A stretch of 64,000 nucleotides of DNA from SIAQ01 sp964484265 (GTDB lineage Bacteria > Planctomycetota > Planctomycetia > Gemmatales > Gemmataceae): assembly GCA_964484265.1 (NCBI GenBank), contig CAZAFH010000008.1, positions 62,001 to 126,000 on the forward strand, read 5' to 3'. Under the pieces are notes generated by a model, which saw nothing but the letters and a program-made list of their open reading frames with translations, did no database searches and had not been told where the DNA came from. How positions within the stretch are numbered: position 1 is the first letter of the stretch; every line of letters starts with the position of its first letter. Below are positions 27,053 through 36,380 of this stretch, in pieces. Both the position numbers and the translations under genes were made by a program.

Positions 27053-27925
27053 CTACGCCGCGCGGGATTTCTCGGCGGCGATCCGGCGTCGCATCACGAG
27101 AGCGGATGGCGCTTCGTCAGGTATGGCGAGCGTGGGCGGCGCGACGAAGAAGGAATGCTCCAGCGCGAATTGGCCTCGCAGTTCGGCGTGGCTGATGCCG
27201 TCAGAAAAGAGCAGCCAGGCAGACCCTGGCGGGAAATGCACGAGGTGCTTTGGTGCGAGCTCCTGATATTTGCCGCTGTTCTTCATGAATCGATGTAGGC
27301 GCAGCATGAATTCGTCGTATTCCGTGCGCTCGCGCGATGTCGGTTGAAACAGTCCCGCCAACCCCTGACCGAAACGCCGTACCCAGGTCTGCCGCTCACT
27401 CATCGGCAACCCGACGGCGTCGCCATATTTTTCGAGCACGGCCTTGAACGTCTCCGACGTCACCCAAACGCGATCGTCGGTAGGATTGATATTCACATAG
27501 AGCCGTAAGATTCGGCTGCCCTGAGTCGGACGCGAAGGGAAGGCGTCGAAGTGTAGCAGGTCGTTGCGTGCCGTCAGCCGGAGTTTGCGCGTTGCTTCTT
27601 CCTCGGTCCGCAAAGTGACGCGATCGAGTTGCCAACCGCAAGCATAGGCGGGGAGTTGTTCCGCCAGCCAATTTGTCGCTTGCCGAGAGAACTCCGCGAG
27701 CAGGCTTTGCAGCCGAGTTGCCTGCGTGTCGGACTGCCAGAGGAAACCCGTGGTCTGCCTGTCGAGGGGATTGAAGCTGATGCTTTTGTGCGAAGAGCCG
27801 TAAAGTTTCTGCTGCAGGAGAAACGCCAAATCGTCCTCGGCGGGCAAGGCGAACGGGCAGGGATTGAACGAAACGATCTCGCTGCTTTCGAGACGCTCCG
27901 CCAGGCTCAAAGGAGATTGCGTCAT
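27053..27925 (-). CDS. Kdo hydroxylase family (Fe(II)/2-oxoglutarate dioxygenase)
   Basis: This 290-residue protein matches the Kdo hydroxylase (KdoO) family. LLHFDAFPSRPTQGSRILR holds the HxD iron ligands, LYVNINPTDDRVW follows, and HFPPGSAWLLFSDGISHAEL supplies the distal His. In Proteobacteria these enzymes hydroxylate Kdo of lipopolysaccharide to Ko. The find suggests a Kdo-containing envelope glycolipid. GGAGAG precedes the ATG at 27925; the frame to 28009 would overlap the upstream kinase gene, which ends 13 bases before this start. Confidence 0.82.
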   Translation of the reverse strand: MTQSPLSLAERLESSEIVSFNPCPFALPAEDDLAFLLQQKLYGSSHKSISFNPLDRQTTGFLWQSDTQATRLQSLLAEFSRQATNWLAEQLPAYACGWQLDRVTLRTEEEATRKLRLTARNDLLHFDAFPSRPTQGSRILRLYVNINPTDDRVWVTSETFKAVLEKYGDAVGLPMSERQTWVRRFGQGLAGLFQPTSRERTEYDEFMLRLHRFMKNSGKYQELAPKHLVHFPPGSAWLLFSDGISHAELRGQFALEHSFFVAPPTLAIPDEAPSALVMRRRIAAEKSRAA

Positions 27926-27938
27926 GTTTCTCTCCGCG

Positions 27939-29687
27939 TCATTTGAGAGCGCTAGCGAACGGAGTGGATTCCGGCGGTGCGACGGCATCGGTGTGATAGC
28001 CATTGCCATTTACCGCACCTTCCCTCGCTGCGGCGCGGGGTAAAGTCAGCACGAAACGCGTCACGTCAACGCCATCGCTGTCGATTCGCACATCGCCGCC
28101 CTGCTGCCGGGCCAATCTCCAGGCGATCGGCAAGCCCATTCCGCGGCCCCGGCCGGCGGAGCGTCCGGAGAAAAAGGGATCGAACATGTGTTCGCGAGCC
28201 GAGGCGCTCAGCCCCGGACCGTTGTCCTCGACGATCAACTCGATTTCGCCGGCGTGATTGACATCGACCCGCACTCGCGCCCATCCTCCCGTCGGCGCCG
28301 CCTCGATGGCGTTGCGCAGAATCGCCGAGAGCGCGATGCGTGCCTGCGTCTCGTCAGCCGACACCGATTCGTTGAGCCGAAGTTCTGGCGCCGAGAGGTG
28401 GACGTTCCGTTGCTGAGCCAATGGCAGCAACGACGACATCGCCTGGTGGACAAGGTCGTCCACGGGCACGACGCGCATCCGCGCCGACGCCGGGCGTGCG
28501 AAGAGCATCAGGTCGGTAAGGATATTGTGGATGCGCTGGGTCTGCCCGATTACCTTCTGTAGCGAGGGCACGATCTTCTGCCTCAGGCTCGTCATGTACT
28601 CGCCGATATTTTCGATTTCTTCGGCGGGGACGTCGAACCAATCCATTTGCTTGAGCACGTACTGCGCCTGGCCAGAGATTACGGCGAGCGGATTGTTGAT
28701 TTCATGTCCCGCGCCGGCGGCGAACTCGGCCATCGCGGAGATCTTCATCTCCAGCAGCCGCTTTTGTTCATCGCCGTACAGATGCGAGAGTACGCCTTGC
28801 AAACGATCGATATCGAGTTGCAGACGCTCGATCCACTGGGCATCGTCGCGCCGGCGCTGTTCCAGAGCGAGACGAATGACGTCGCCTGCCAGAGGTGTCT
28901 CCGCCAGCGATCGCCAGCGGATCGTCGGTATCTCCGCGATGAGCGCGGCGTTGGCCGAGGTACGTACTTCGTCGGGCGCCAGCCGAAGCAGCGAGCAGAG
29001 TTCGCCGATCGACGTCCCGATCGTCAGATTGAAACCCTCGCCAAGCTCTTCCAATGACGATACGGCGAGTTGGACGACTGCGAAGAGCCGTTTGTCCGCT
29101 CCAAGCCGCTCAGCGACGTCGACGTGCAGCGCGAGGTTGCCGACGAGCGTGGACAGCCAAACCGGAAAACGCCAGGAGCGCGCCAATCGGCGTGCAATAG
29201 TGTCGTGGTCCGTACCCCAGCGTTCGCGGCGCCAGCGAGGCGATTCGTTATCGCGATCGGATGAATTGATGCCATCGCCGGCCAAGCCTGACAACGTCGC
29301 AGACATTCCCAGCCAGCCAAGCGGAGCAAGGAAAGCAGACGTCCAGGCGAGGCGCTCATCCACGCCGGCATTCACGGCCAGCTGTTCCGCGAGAACTGCT
29401 TGACGGTAACAGAGGCGATAAACACCTTGATTGCTGGAGACCGACCAGTTGATGAAACCGCGTGCGAAATCGGCCTCGCGTCGCAAGATGGCGTCGAGGA
29501 GTGGTACGTCGATCTCTGTTGAGTCTGGATTTTCGCCAAGAGTCCGGGCGAACAAGGTGAGGATACCCGGATCGAATTTGAGGGCGGGCCAGGCGGAACG
29601 GAATGGCATGCGGGCCAACGTCAATATGGAATCGACGTTTGGGGCCAGCCAGGGCAGTTCCATTGCCGCTTCGCCCAAGGTTTTCAT
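27939..29687 (-). CDS. HDOD-domain sensor histidine kinase
   Basis: This 582-residue protein combines an HDOD-like helical domain (about residues 15-260) with a kinase core. The H box is GAGHEINNPLA with His328, followed by the N box ILRNAIEAAP, the G1 box VEDNGPGL, MFDPFFSGR and the G2 box GRGRGMGLPIA. There is no membrane helix, so it is cytoplasmic. The HTH-receiver protein gene lies directly upstream on the same strand (109 bases, containing a 33-bp hairpin), so the two form a likely two-component pair. Confidence 0.9.
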   Translation of the reverse strand: MKTLGEAAMELPWLAPNVDSILTLARMPFRSAWPALKFDPGILTLFARTLGENPDSTEIDVPLLDAILRREADFARGFINWSVSSNQGVYRLCYRQAVLAEQLAVNAGVDERLAWTSAFLAPLGWLGMSATLSGLAGDGINSSDRDNESPRWRRERWGTDHDTIARRLARSWRFPVWLSTLVGNLALHVDVAERLGADKRLFAVVQLAVSSLEELGEGFNLTIGTSIGELCSLLRLAPDEVRTSANAALIAEIPTIRWRSLAETPLAGDVIRLALEQRRRDDAQWIERLQLDIDRLQGVLSHLYGDEQKRLLEMKISAMAEFAAGAGHEINNPLAVISGQAQYVLKQMDWFDVPAEEIENIGEYMTSLRQKIVPSLQKVIGQTQRIHNILTDLMLFARPASARMRVVPVDDLVHQAMSSLLPLAQQRNVHLSAPELRLNESVSADETQARIALSAILRNAIEAAPTGGWARVRVDVNHAGEIELIVEDNGPGLSASAREHMFDPFFSGRSAGRGRGMGLPIAWRLARQQGGDVRIDSDGVDVTRFVLTLPRAAAREGAVNGNGYHTDAVAPPESTPFASALK

Positions 29688-29705
29688 GAGACTTCCATGT
29701 CAGGC

Positions 29706-29786
29706 GTCCTTAGTCCTTGGTCCTTAGTCCTTGGCAAAGAACTACGTGTTGTTTTTGCCAAGGACTAAGGACCAAGGACTAAGGAC
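29706..29786. repeat. perfect 33-bp inverted repeat with internal tandem duplication
   Basis: The left arm 29706-29738 is two tandem 14-base units (CTTAGTCCTTGGTC-like) plus CAAA. The right arm 29754-29786 is its exact complement, and a 15-base loop separates them. It fills the gap between the response-regulator and kinase genes and would form a very stable hairpin in the shared transcript. Confidence 0.85.
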
Positions 29787-29796
29787 ATTTCCTTCA

Positions 29797-30384
29797 TTAC
29801 GCGGTGACAGCTTCGGGGACTTCCATTTCGAGCATCTTGCACATGCGCTCGATCAGCTGGTCGGCGTCGAACGGTTTGTGCATGAAATCGTCGGCGCCGG
29901 CCAAACGCAGATCCTGAATCTTGTCGTCTTCGATCATGCCGGAGATGCACAGGATACGGACGTCTTCCATCGTGTTGTCCGCACGCACGCGCTGGCATAC
30001 TTCCTTGCCGTTGATGTCCGGCAGCATGACGTCGAGGACAAGCATGTCGGGCCGATATTCTTTCACCAGCATACCGGCATCGAAACCGGTGGTGGCGATC
30101 TTGACCTCGAAACGGCCGTCTTCTTCGAGGAACTTTGTCATCACTTCGACGAGTTCGACATCGTCGTCCACGAGCAGGACTTTACGGCGGCCCGATTCGA
30201 GCGCGTCGGTCGGGATGCCGTTGTCCTTCATGAACTTGTACAGCATTTCGCGCGGGATTCGGCGAAAGCGCGACCCAGGGACTCGGAAGCCCTTGAGCTG
30301 TCCGTTGTCGAAGCAACGGATGATGGTTTGTTGGCTGACTTTGCAGATTTTGGCGGCTTCGCCTGTCGTGAAAACGGTCTTCAT
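29797..30384 (-). CDS. HTH (excisionase/MerR-type) response regulator
   Basis: This 195-residue protein has the DNA-binding domain TTGEAAKICKVSQQTIIRCF at residues 5-60 and a canonical receiver at 70-190: acidic pair in LLVDDD, phospho-acceptor in LVLDVMLPD, Ser in ISGM and Lys in HKPFD. It is the paralogue of the atypical protein at 2458-3036; the recognition regions share VPGSRFRRIPRE versus IPGSQDRRIPRE. The partner is probably the kinase next door. Start codon 30384 or 30396. Confidence 0.9.
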   Translation of the reverse strand: MKTVFTTGEAAKICKVSQQTIIRCFDNGQLKGFRVPGSRFRRIPREMLYKFMKDNGIPTDALESGRRKVLLVDDDVELVEVMTKFLEEDGRFEVKIATTGFDAGMLVKEYRPDMLVLDVMLPDINGKEVCQRVRADNTMEDVRILCISGMIEDDKIQDLRLAGADDFMHKPFDADQLIERMCKMLEMEVPEAVTA

Positions 30385-31079
30385 CGGTATATCCATCCCT
30401 ACCGGCCATGGCCGGCGACATGAGACAGGCCCGCAGTTCCTCTCTTCCACAAGAAGGCGGCGGACCGAGATCTTCCGTGACTGCCTCTTTCCATTTCCCA
30501 AGGCAAGTCCGGCCTACCCGCACAAGAATACCGAAAACGCCTTAAACCGATCAATCCCGAAATTCCGCGTTTTCGGCCATCTCATCAAAGTTTGCCAAAA
30601 TTGCCGATGGTGTGGATTATAACCACTCTGCAAATGATGTCAATGTGAGTCTATTTCAACCCGATCCCGTAACTCTATTGTTTTCATCAACTTGCAGAAT
30701 TCACCCACGTTACTGTTCACGAAAGTCAATCGTTCCGCTTGTGCAATAGTCCTCCAACTCGCAAATTTTTCAGAGCCCTACTATTTTTCTATCGTCATCC
30801 ATTTTACCCGACTTGAGCGACTTCACGATTTTCCCATTGGTGAAATGGGTAAATTACGATGCCTGGCGGTGACGTACCAAGCGGCGAGCCTGGCCGCGTA
30901 AGCGGCAGGTTGAACATACGATTTCAGATTCAACCTGCCGCTTACGCGGCCAGGCTCGCCCTTATCTCGGGGTTGATTATTGAGGAATGGATAGAGTGGA
31001 GATAAACGAGACTGGAATTCTCGCGACATGGATCGAGGCATTGGCGGCACGAGATGAATTTCCGTGCCACCGTTTCCAC
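30385..31079. other. 700-bp AT-richer gap, no gene recognised
   Basis: The stretch 30540-30830 is clearly AT-richer than its surroundings and contains stop codons in all frames. It probably includes the response-regulator promoter, but I cannot place one with confidence. The inverted repeat at 30883-30960 lies near its far end. Confidence 0.45.
30883..30960. repeat. perfect 32-bp inverted repeat
   Basis: The left arm (30883-30914) starts GGCGAGCCTGGCCGCG and ends CAGGTTGAA; the right arm (30929-30960) is its exact complement around a 14-base loop. The outer GGCGAGCC end is shared with the repeat at 25348. Confidence 0.85.
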
Positions 31080-31790
31080 TCACCGCCGATACCCGGCCCG
31101 CAGCACCTTTGGTTCGTCAACAGTAACAACGCCGCCTTGCCTCGGCGACAGGCTCTCCGTCGCCATGATCACTGCGTTCGAGAGGTTGAGATCGACTTCC
31201 TTGGTGGCGGCGGCGATTTCGCGAGGCACCGTGCCGGTTTGCACGGGACCGAAGCCCATCACGTTCCAATTGTTCTGGTCCGAGCGTGCGAGGCTCGCGC
31301 CGAACGGCGTTAGCGGAGCTTTCGTTTTGGCGTCGTACGCGTTCACCAGGATCTTGGCCGTGCCGTTCAGCTTGTTACGGGTTAGCAGCGACACACGCGG
31401 AATCGCGATGGGCGACGGCGGCGGCAGCGGGATCTCCGGAATGCCGATGAACAACTCCTGCATATCTGTACCGACTCCGCCCGACGCGATCTCGACAATC
31501 ACGTCCGCGGTCTCGGCCTTGTCGATGAGCTTGGCGTTCTCGTGCATGATGCGTTGCCGAATCGAGCCGATGACGTAATTCTTGTCCACGCATTCAAGGT
31601 ACTTGGTCTCGAGGAAGACTTGCTTGTTACGCAGCGGCGAGTAATCGACGTTGTTCAGCGACCGATCAATCGCGCTCGATACGAGCAACTGCTCAACGCC
31701 AGTACGTGCGGTGTGCGATTCCTTTTGCGTGGCGCAGCCCGAATTCAGGATCAAAACCATCAACAACGAAAACAGGTAACCGAGGCGCAT
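31080..31790 (-). CDS. DUF6655 family lipoprotein
   Basis: This 236-residue protein has a lipoprotein signal (lipobox LNSGC, Cys about residue 18). TARTGVEQLLVSSAIDRSL followed by FLETKYLE matches the DUF6655 family found in planctomycetes. The function is unknown; the protein should sit in an envelope membrane. AGGGGG lies upstream of the ATG at 31790. The much longer open frame to 32525 runs antisense through the cls gene and is not real. Confidence 0.75.
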   Translation of the reverse strand: MRLGYLFSLLMVLILNSGCATQKESHTARTGVEQLLVSSAIDRSLNNVDYSPLRNKQVFLETKYLECVDKNYVIGSIRQRIMHENAKLIDKAETADVIVEIASGGVGTDMQELFIGIPEIPLPPPSPIAIPRVSLLTRNKLNGTAKILVNAYDAKTKAPLTPFGASLARSDQNNWNVMGFGPVQTGTVPREIAAATKEVDLNLSNAVIMATESLSPRQGGVVTVDEPKVLRAGYRR

Positions 31791-31955
31791 GATGCCCCCT
31801 CCGTTTTGCACGATACCGCACGAATGTAGAATGATTCGCCAGTGCGTATAACATCGCCAATAAATATTGGAAGAGGAGTTTCTGTCGAGACAGATTCTTT
31901 CTCGTCGAGCAGAATAAAATACATTTGCCGATTGCGTCACTCCGAGGTCGAATTC

Positions 31956-33416
31956 GTGGAATGGCTCGAAACCTACTGGCCGTGGTTTACGGTGGTCGCC
32001 GAGATAGCGGTCAATCTGGCTGTCTCGCTGCACATCGTGTTCACCAAGCGTGACGCGCGGTCGGCAGTCGCCTGGATTGCGATTTTGTGGCTTGTGCCGT
32101 TCCTTGGTGCGTTGTTCTATTTCTTGTTCGGCATCAACCGCATCGAACGCCGCGCGCGCCGACTTCGCCGCAAGGGGCCTCGACCGAAGTCGCTTGCCGA
32201 GGCGTTTCGCGTCGAGGCCGACACCGATGCGAAGCCCGTGGCAGAGGTCGGCGAAACCGCACACCTTTCGTCGCTGATCCGGGTAGGCGATACCGTCACC
32301 CAGCAATCCCTCTGCGATGGCAACAAGGTGCTGCCGCTCTGGGAAGGCGATGAAGTCTACCCGGCCATGCTGCAAGCCATCGAGGAAGCGAAGCAATCGG
32401 TCGGCCTGAGCATGTATATCTTCAACGATGACCTCACGGGCAACCGATTCGCCGAGGCCCTGGGTCGAGCCGTCGCACGAGGCATCGAGGTGCGGGTGCT
32501 TGTCGATGATCTCGGCGCGGGCCACCTATTTTCCTGGCGCACGATCAGCGAAACATTGCAGAAACTGGGTGTGCCAACCGCGCGGTTCCTGCCAACGTTT
32601 TGGCCTCGCTCGATCGCTTACGCGAATCTGCGCAACCATCGCAAATTGATGATCGTCGATGGGTCGATTGGCTTCACCGGCGGGATGAACATCACCGACG
32701 AATATTGCCGCAGTATTCAAACGAAACGTGCCATGCACGATGCCCAGTTTCGCATCGAAGGCCCGATCGTCGCACGCATGCAACAAGTGTTCGTGGAAGA
32801 TTGGAAATACACGACCGGAGAATCGTTACAAGGCGAGCGCTGGTTCCCGAAACTCCACGCACACGGCACGACGCTGGCGCGCGGCGTGGCGAGCGGACCG
32901 GACGAAGATATCGAAAAGCTACGCCTCGTTCTACTCGGCGCGCTCACGAGCGCTCGAAAGCGTGTCGTGATCGTGACGCCGTATTTTCTCCCCGATGCCG
33001 ACCTGGTTGCCGCTTTGAATATCGCTGCCTTGCGCGGCGTGCAAGTCGATATTTTCCTTCCCAGAGAAAGCGATCTCCGCCTCGTGAACTGGGCAGCGAT
33101 GGCCCAGTTGCCGCAAGTCTTGGAGTACGGCTGTCGCGTCTGGATCACGCCCGGGCCTTTCATCCACACCAAGCTTATGCTCGTCGATGGCTTTTGGACG
33201 TTGCTCGGTTCGGCAAACTGGGACGCCCGCAGCCTGCGTCTGAATTTCGAGTTCAACATCGAATGCTACGACCGCGCCCTGGCGGAGGCGGTGCAGACCC
33301 GGCTCGAAGTGAACTTCGCGAAGGCGGAACCGATGACTCTGGCAAAACTCAATGCCCGCCCATTCCTGCACAAACTGCGTGACGCCGTGGCGCGGCTGCT
33401 GATGCCGTATTTATGA
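31956..33416 (+). CDS. cls: cardiolipin synthase (phospholipase D family)
   Basis: This 486-residue protein has two N-terminal membrane helices (FTVVAEIAVNLAVSLHI and AVAWIAILWLVPFLGALFY) followed by two phospholipase D domains. The HKD motifs are NHRKLMIVDGS and IHTKLMLVDGF. It condenses phosphatidylglycerol molecules into cardiolipin at the cytoplasmic membrane. I start at the GTG at 31956 (GAGG upstream), which gives the usual ClsA length; the frame is open from 31842. Confidence 0.93.
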   Translation: MEWLETYWPWFTVVAEIAVNLAVSLHIVFTKRDARSAVAWIAILWLVPFLGALFYFLFGINRIERRARRLRRKGPRPKSLAEAFRVEADTDAKPVAEVGETAHLSSLIRVGDTVTQQSLCDGNKVLPLWEGDEVYPAMLQAIEEAKQSVGLSMYIFNDDLTGNRFAEALGRAVARGIEVRVLVDDLGAGHLFSWRTISETLQKLGVPTARFLPTFWPRSIAYANLRNHRKLMIVDGSIGFTGGMNITDEYCRSIQTKRAMHDAQFRIEGPIVARMQQVFVEDWKYTTGESLQGERWFPKLHAHGTTLARGVASGPDEDIEKLRLVLLGALTSARKRVVIVTPYFLPDADLVAALNIAALRGVQVDIFLPRESDLRLVNWAAMAQLPQVLEYGCRVWITPGPFIHTKLMLVDGFWTLLGSANWDARSLRLNFEFNIECYDRALAEAVQTRLEVNFAKAEPMTLAKLNARPFLHKLRDAVARLLMPYL

Positions 33417-33419
33417 ACC

Positions 33420-33450
33420 GGCGAGCCAAGAGCGTCAGCGACTGGAGGAA
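33420..33450. repeat. single arm of the GGCGAGCC...GGAGGAA repeat
   Basis: GGCGAGCCAAGAGCG followed by TCAGCGACTGGAGGAA matches the left arm at 25348-25378 closely. No facing arm is present here, so it looks like half an element, directly after the cls stop codon. Confidence 0.6.
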
Positions 33451-33533
33451 AGAATCACCATTCGCTTGGTGTCCCGTTCTGCGATATATTGTGGTGTTGA
33501 GTCGCGTTTCATGAACTGATGGATGAAAGGAAC

Positions 33534-34421
33534 ATGACGATGGAGAAATGGCGATTGTTCCTTCATGTTGCACAGTGGACCGTCAGCGTCATCGGTCTCG
33601 TGTGTCTGCCCTTGCCAGTACTCGTTGCACAGGAATCGGTGGAACTCAATTCAGCCGAATTGATCAAGCACGATTCGGATGTTCCAAGCATGCTGACAAT
33701 AACCACCTTTCAACCAGCGGTGCAAGATCGGGTGGTTCTCAGTTTGCTGATCGTATTTGTTTGCGCGAACATGCTAGCCGGACTTGGATGGCTATGTAGT
33801 GCCGGTTCGATCACGTCGCGGATTGTGGTACAAGTTATCGGATTAATGTTGCCGTTCGCATGTTGTGCAGGCTCGCTTTCGACACTTGCACCCTGGCGAT
33901 ACGGAGAGCCTGTGCGAGGCGCTGACCACGAATCGTACTATATGATGGAGTCAAGTTTTCTTCAGGGCCAAACACTCGTCCTCGCCAGGCTTGAAGAGGA
34001 GGACTGGCTGCGACGCACTTCAAAAGTACTTGTCGAGACGAACGGCGACAATCCACGCACCTGGCAATCGATGATTAGGCCCGCCGGAGCCGAGGAGGCT
34101 TATGGTCTGACGGTGGCTCTTTCGCCAACCGGAATGGTGCTGGGATTTCGGTATGACAACCACTGTTTCTTCGCCTACGATGTCGCTGCGAACGAGCCCT
34201 ACGGACGCAATCGAATTCGCGGCATTTCGCCATTCGTTCTCCTGGCTGCGGACACGCCATTACACAGCCTAGATGTCAAGCGGCTTGAAAAAATCGTCCA
34301 GGCCCATGACTCACACACCAGTGGTGTGCCGCAGAAGGCACAGTTGGAAGACGCGACGCGCCATCCGAATCCTTCGGTTGCAACTTTGGCGAAAAAACTT
34401 CTCGCTGAACGAAAGCAATAA
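33534..34421 (+). CDS. membrane protein, unknown function
   Basis: This 295-residue protein has hydrophobic helices near residues 10-32, 68-90 and 97-117. A soluble C-terminal region of ~170 residues starts near APWRYGEPVRG. The end is charged and slightly helical. I recognise no family. AAAGGA precedes the ATG at 33534, and the DUF4058 gene follows by 33 bases, so the three genes to 35947 may be co-transcribed. Confidence 0.6.
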   Translation: MTMEKWRLFLHVAQWTVSVIGLVCLPLPVLVAQESVELNSAELIKHDSDVPSMLTITTFQPAVQDRVVLSLLIVFVCANMLAGLGWLCSAGSITSRIVVQVIGLMLPFACCAGSLSTLAPWRYGEPVRGADHESYYMMESSFLQGQTLVLARLEEEDWLRRTSKVLVETNGDNPRTWQSMIRPAGAEEAYGLTVALSPTGMVLGFRYDNHCFFAYDVAANEPYGRNRIRGISPFVLLAADTPLHSLDVKRLEKIVQAHDSHTSGVPQKAQLEDATRHPNPSVATLAKKLLAERKQ

Positions 34422-34454
34422 AATCAGGGTTGTACCTACTAATGGAGACCCAAT

Positions 34455-35249
34455 ATGAAAAGCCCCTTTCCTGGCATGGATCCGTATCTGGAGCAGCGTT
34501 GGCGCGATGTGCACACGCGGCTTGCGTTGTACTCGTGCGATGAAATTCAGACTCGTCTTCCAGCGGACCTTTTTGCCCACGTTGAGGAGCGCGTTTATGT
34601 CGAGAACGAAGGATTGCCGGAACGATCGATGAGTCCCGATGTGCGCGTGCTCGAATTGCCGCATCGGCAATCGGCATCGGTCGCCGTGCTGGATGAGATC
34701 GAAATCGCCGAACCGTATTTACTCTCTGTTGAAAATGAACCTGTGACCGAAATCTTTATCGAGATCCGCGAGGTCGGCACCGGGAATCGAATCATCACGA
34801 CCATCGAATATTTGAGTAAGACTAACAAGCTCCCAGGCGAAGGACGGCAGCTTTATCAGAAGAAACTGGCAGACCTTCGCAATGCTGGCGTCAGCCTGGT
34901 TGAAATCGATCTGCTACGCTTGGGCGGATGCGGGTTAAGCATCGCTCCGCATGAAATTCCCGCACATATTCGAGCCCCTTATCACGTAATCATCCGTCGC
35001 GGCTCGAACTGGGGCAGGGCGGAAATATATCCCTTGCCGCTGCGTCAGCGTCTGCCGGCATTTCGTATTCCGTTAAGGCCATCGGATAGCGATGTCACGT
35101 TGGATTTGCAGGCCATTGTTGAAATGAGCTATGTCAAGGGCCGATACGACACGTTGATCGATCACCAGCAAGACCCCGACCCGCCGCTGGAGGGCCACGA
35201 AGCGGAATGGGCCGATGAGCTGTTGCGTGCGGCGGGGAGACGGAAATGA
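34455..35249 (+). CDS. DUF4058 family protein
   Basis: This 264-residue protein matches DUF4058: it opens with MKSPFPGMDPYLEQRW and continues VHTRLALYSCDEIQTRLP, VEERVYVE and YLSKTNKLPGEGRQLYQKK. The family is abundant in planctomycetes and cyanobacteria, often as many paralogues, and some members look nuclease-like. The function is unknown. Its TGA overlaps the ATG of the next gene (ATGA at 35246-35249), so the two are translationally coupled. Confidence 0.88.
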   Translation: MKSPFPGMDPYLEQRWRDVHTRLALYSCDEIQTRLPADLFAHVEERVYVENEGLPERSMSPDVRVLELPHRQSASVAVLDEIEIAEPYLLSVENEPVTEIFIEIREVGTGNRIITTIEYLSKTNKLPGEGRQLYQKKLADLRNAGVSLVEIDLLRLGGCGLSIAPHEIPAHIRAPYHVIIRRGSNWGRAEIYPLPLRQRLPAFRIPLRPSDSDVTLDLQAIVEMSYVKGRYDTLIDHQQDPDPPLEGHEAEWADELLRAAGRRK

Positions 35250-35947
35250 CGTTGCCGCAGCTTGACTACCTGATCATCGCCTGCCATCCCGACGACGCGG
35301 AGATTGGCGCCGGCGGGGCGATACTGTCGCTCAAGTCACGCGGCGCGAAGGTCGGCGCGCTGGATCTCACCAACGGCGAGCCGACGCCACATGGCTCGAT
35401 CGAGATTCGCGCTCGGGAATGCGCCGCCGCCACCGCGATTCTCGGCCTCGATTGGCGAGGCCAACTCGATCTGCCAAACCGCTCGCTCGTCGCCGATCTC
35501 GACGCACGGCGGAAAGTCGCGAGCATCATCCGCCAGACGAAACCGCGCGTGCTGATCACGCATTACTGGGAGGACGCTCATCCCGATCACGTCGCCGCTA
35601 GTGCGCTCGTCGATGCGGCACGGTTCTGGGCCAAGCTGTCGAAAACCGATATGCCCGGGGAGCCGCATTTCCCTGCGAGGCTTCTCTATTTTCCCAGCAT
35701 GCACCTCAGGCTCCATGTAAAGCCCGCAGTTGTGCTGGATGTTACTTCGTATCACGAGCGGAAGAAACAGGCGCTCGCATGCTACCATTCGCAATTCATT
35801 GCCGGGCGTTCGCAAACCGGACCGACAATATTCGATGACATTGACGCTCGGGCAAGATATTTCGGTTGGCTAATCGGCACAAGCTACGGCGAACCGTTCC
35901 TCACGCGAGAAGAGATTGGCGTCCACGATTTGCGTCACCTTTGCTAA
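35246..35947 (+). CDS. PIG-L family deacetylase, BshB1-like
   Basis: This 233-residue zinc-dependent N-acetylglucosaminyl deacetylase family protein shows the metal-binding CHPDDAEIGAGG and the second site EDAHPDHVAAS. The order LDLTNGE, RARECAAATAILG, YHSQF and ARYFGWLIGTSYGEPF matches BshB1, which deacetylates GlcNAc-malate in bacillithiol synthesis. No bshA or bshC is in the window, so the pathway assignment is tentative. Confidence 0.85.
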   Translation: MTLPQLDYLIIACHPDDAEIGAGGAILSLKSRGAKVGALDLTNGEPTPHGSIEIRARECAAATAILGLDWRGQLDLPNRSLVADLDARRKVASIIRQTKPRVLITHYWEDAHPDHVAASALVDAARFWAKLSKTDMPGEPHFPARLLYFPSMHLRLHVKPAVVLDVTSYHERKKQALACYHSQFIAGRSQTGPTIFDDIDARARYFGWLIGTSYGEPFLTREEIGVHDLRHLC

Positions 35948-36105
35948 ATTCGAAGATTCGCGCGGAATCTGGGGCGACTTCTCCGAAGAAATGCATGCTG
36001 TCGAAACTCCCCATCACAACTTTGTCAGCCTATCTCCAAGTTACCTCACTACGCAGTCGATAGAGAAGAGGACGGAAGCGCGTCCCGACGATTGTGGGGT
36101 GGAAC

Positions 36106-36345
36106 TTGGCGAATGAACTCAACGTGCTCGCTCTGATCAAGGGAACGGAACACTACATTTTCGTTTACGACGATCAAAGCCGGCCGAGCCTCATCGACAA
36201 TTTCCGCGACCTGGCGGCAGATCCCTCGGTGAATCTGTCCTGGTTCGACGCAACCGTTTTGACGACGAAAGCTCGAGAGCAGGAGTCGATGGAGTCAACG
36301 CCGTTGGCCGATCTGCCCACCCACCATCCCACCGCGCGGTTTTGA
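36106..36345 (+). CDS. small conserved protein upstream of xer recombinase
   Basis: This 79-residue protein starts at TTG (36106) with GGGG upstream. LNVLALIKGTEHYIFVYDD, LIDNFRDLAADPSVNLSWFD and VLTTKAREQ resemble a small protein I have seen next to tyrosine recombinase genes in planctomycetes. Its function is unknown. The xer gene begins 35 bases later. Confidence 0.6.
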   Translation: MANELNVLALIKGTEHYIFVYDDQSRPSLIDNFRDLAADPSVNLSWFDATVLTTKAREQESMESTPLADLPTHHPTARF

Positions 36346-36380
36346 TTCGACCGCGCTGAAAATGGCCGGACACCGACACA

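Noticed and set aside
31791..32525. N-terminal extension of the DUF6655 lipoprotein frame
   Set aside because: It would run antisense through cls; the lipoprotein signal and ribosome-binding site fix the start at 31790.
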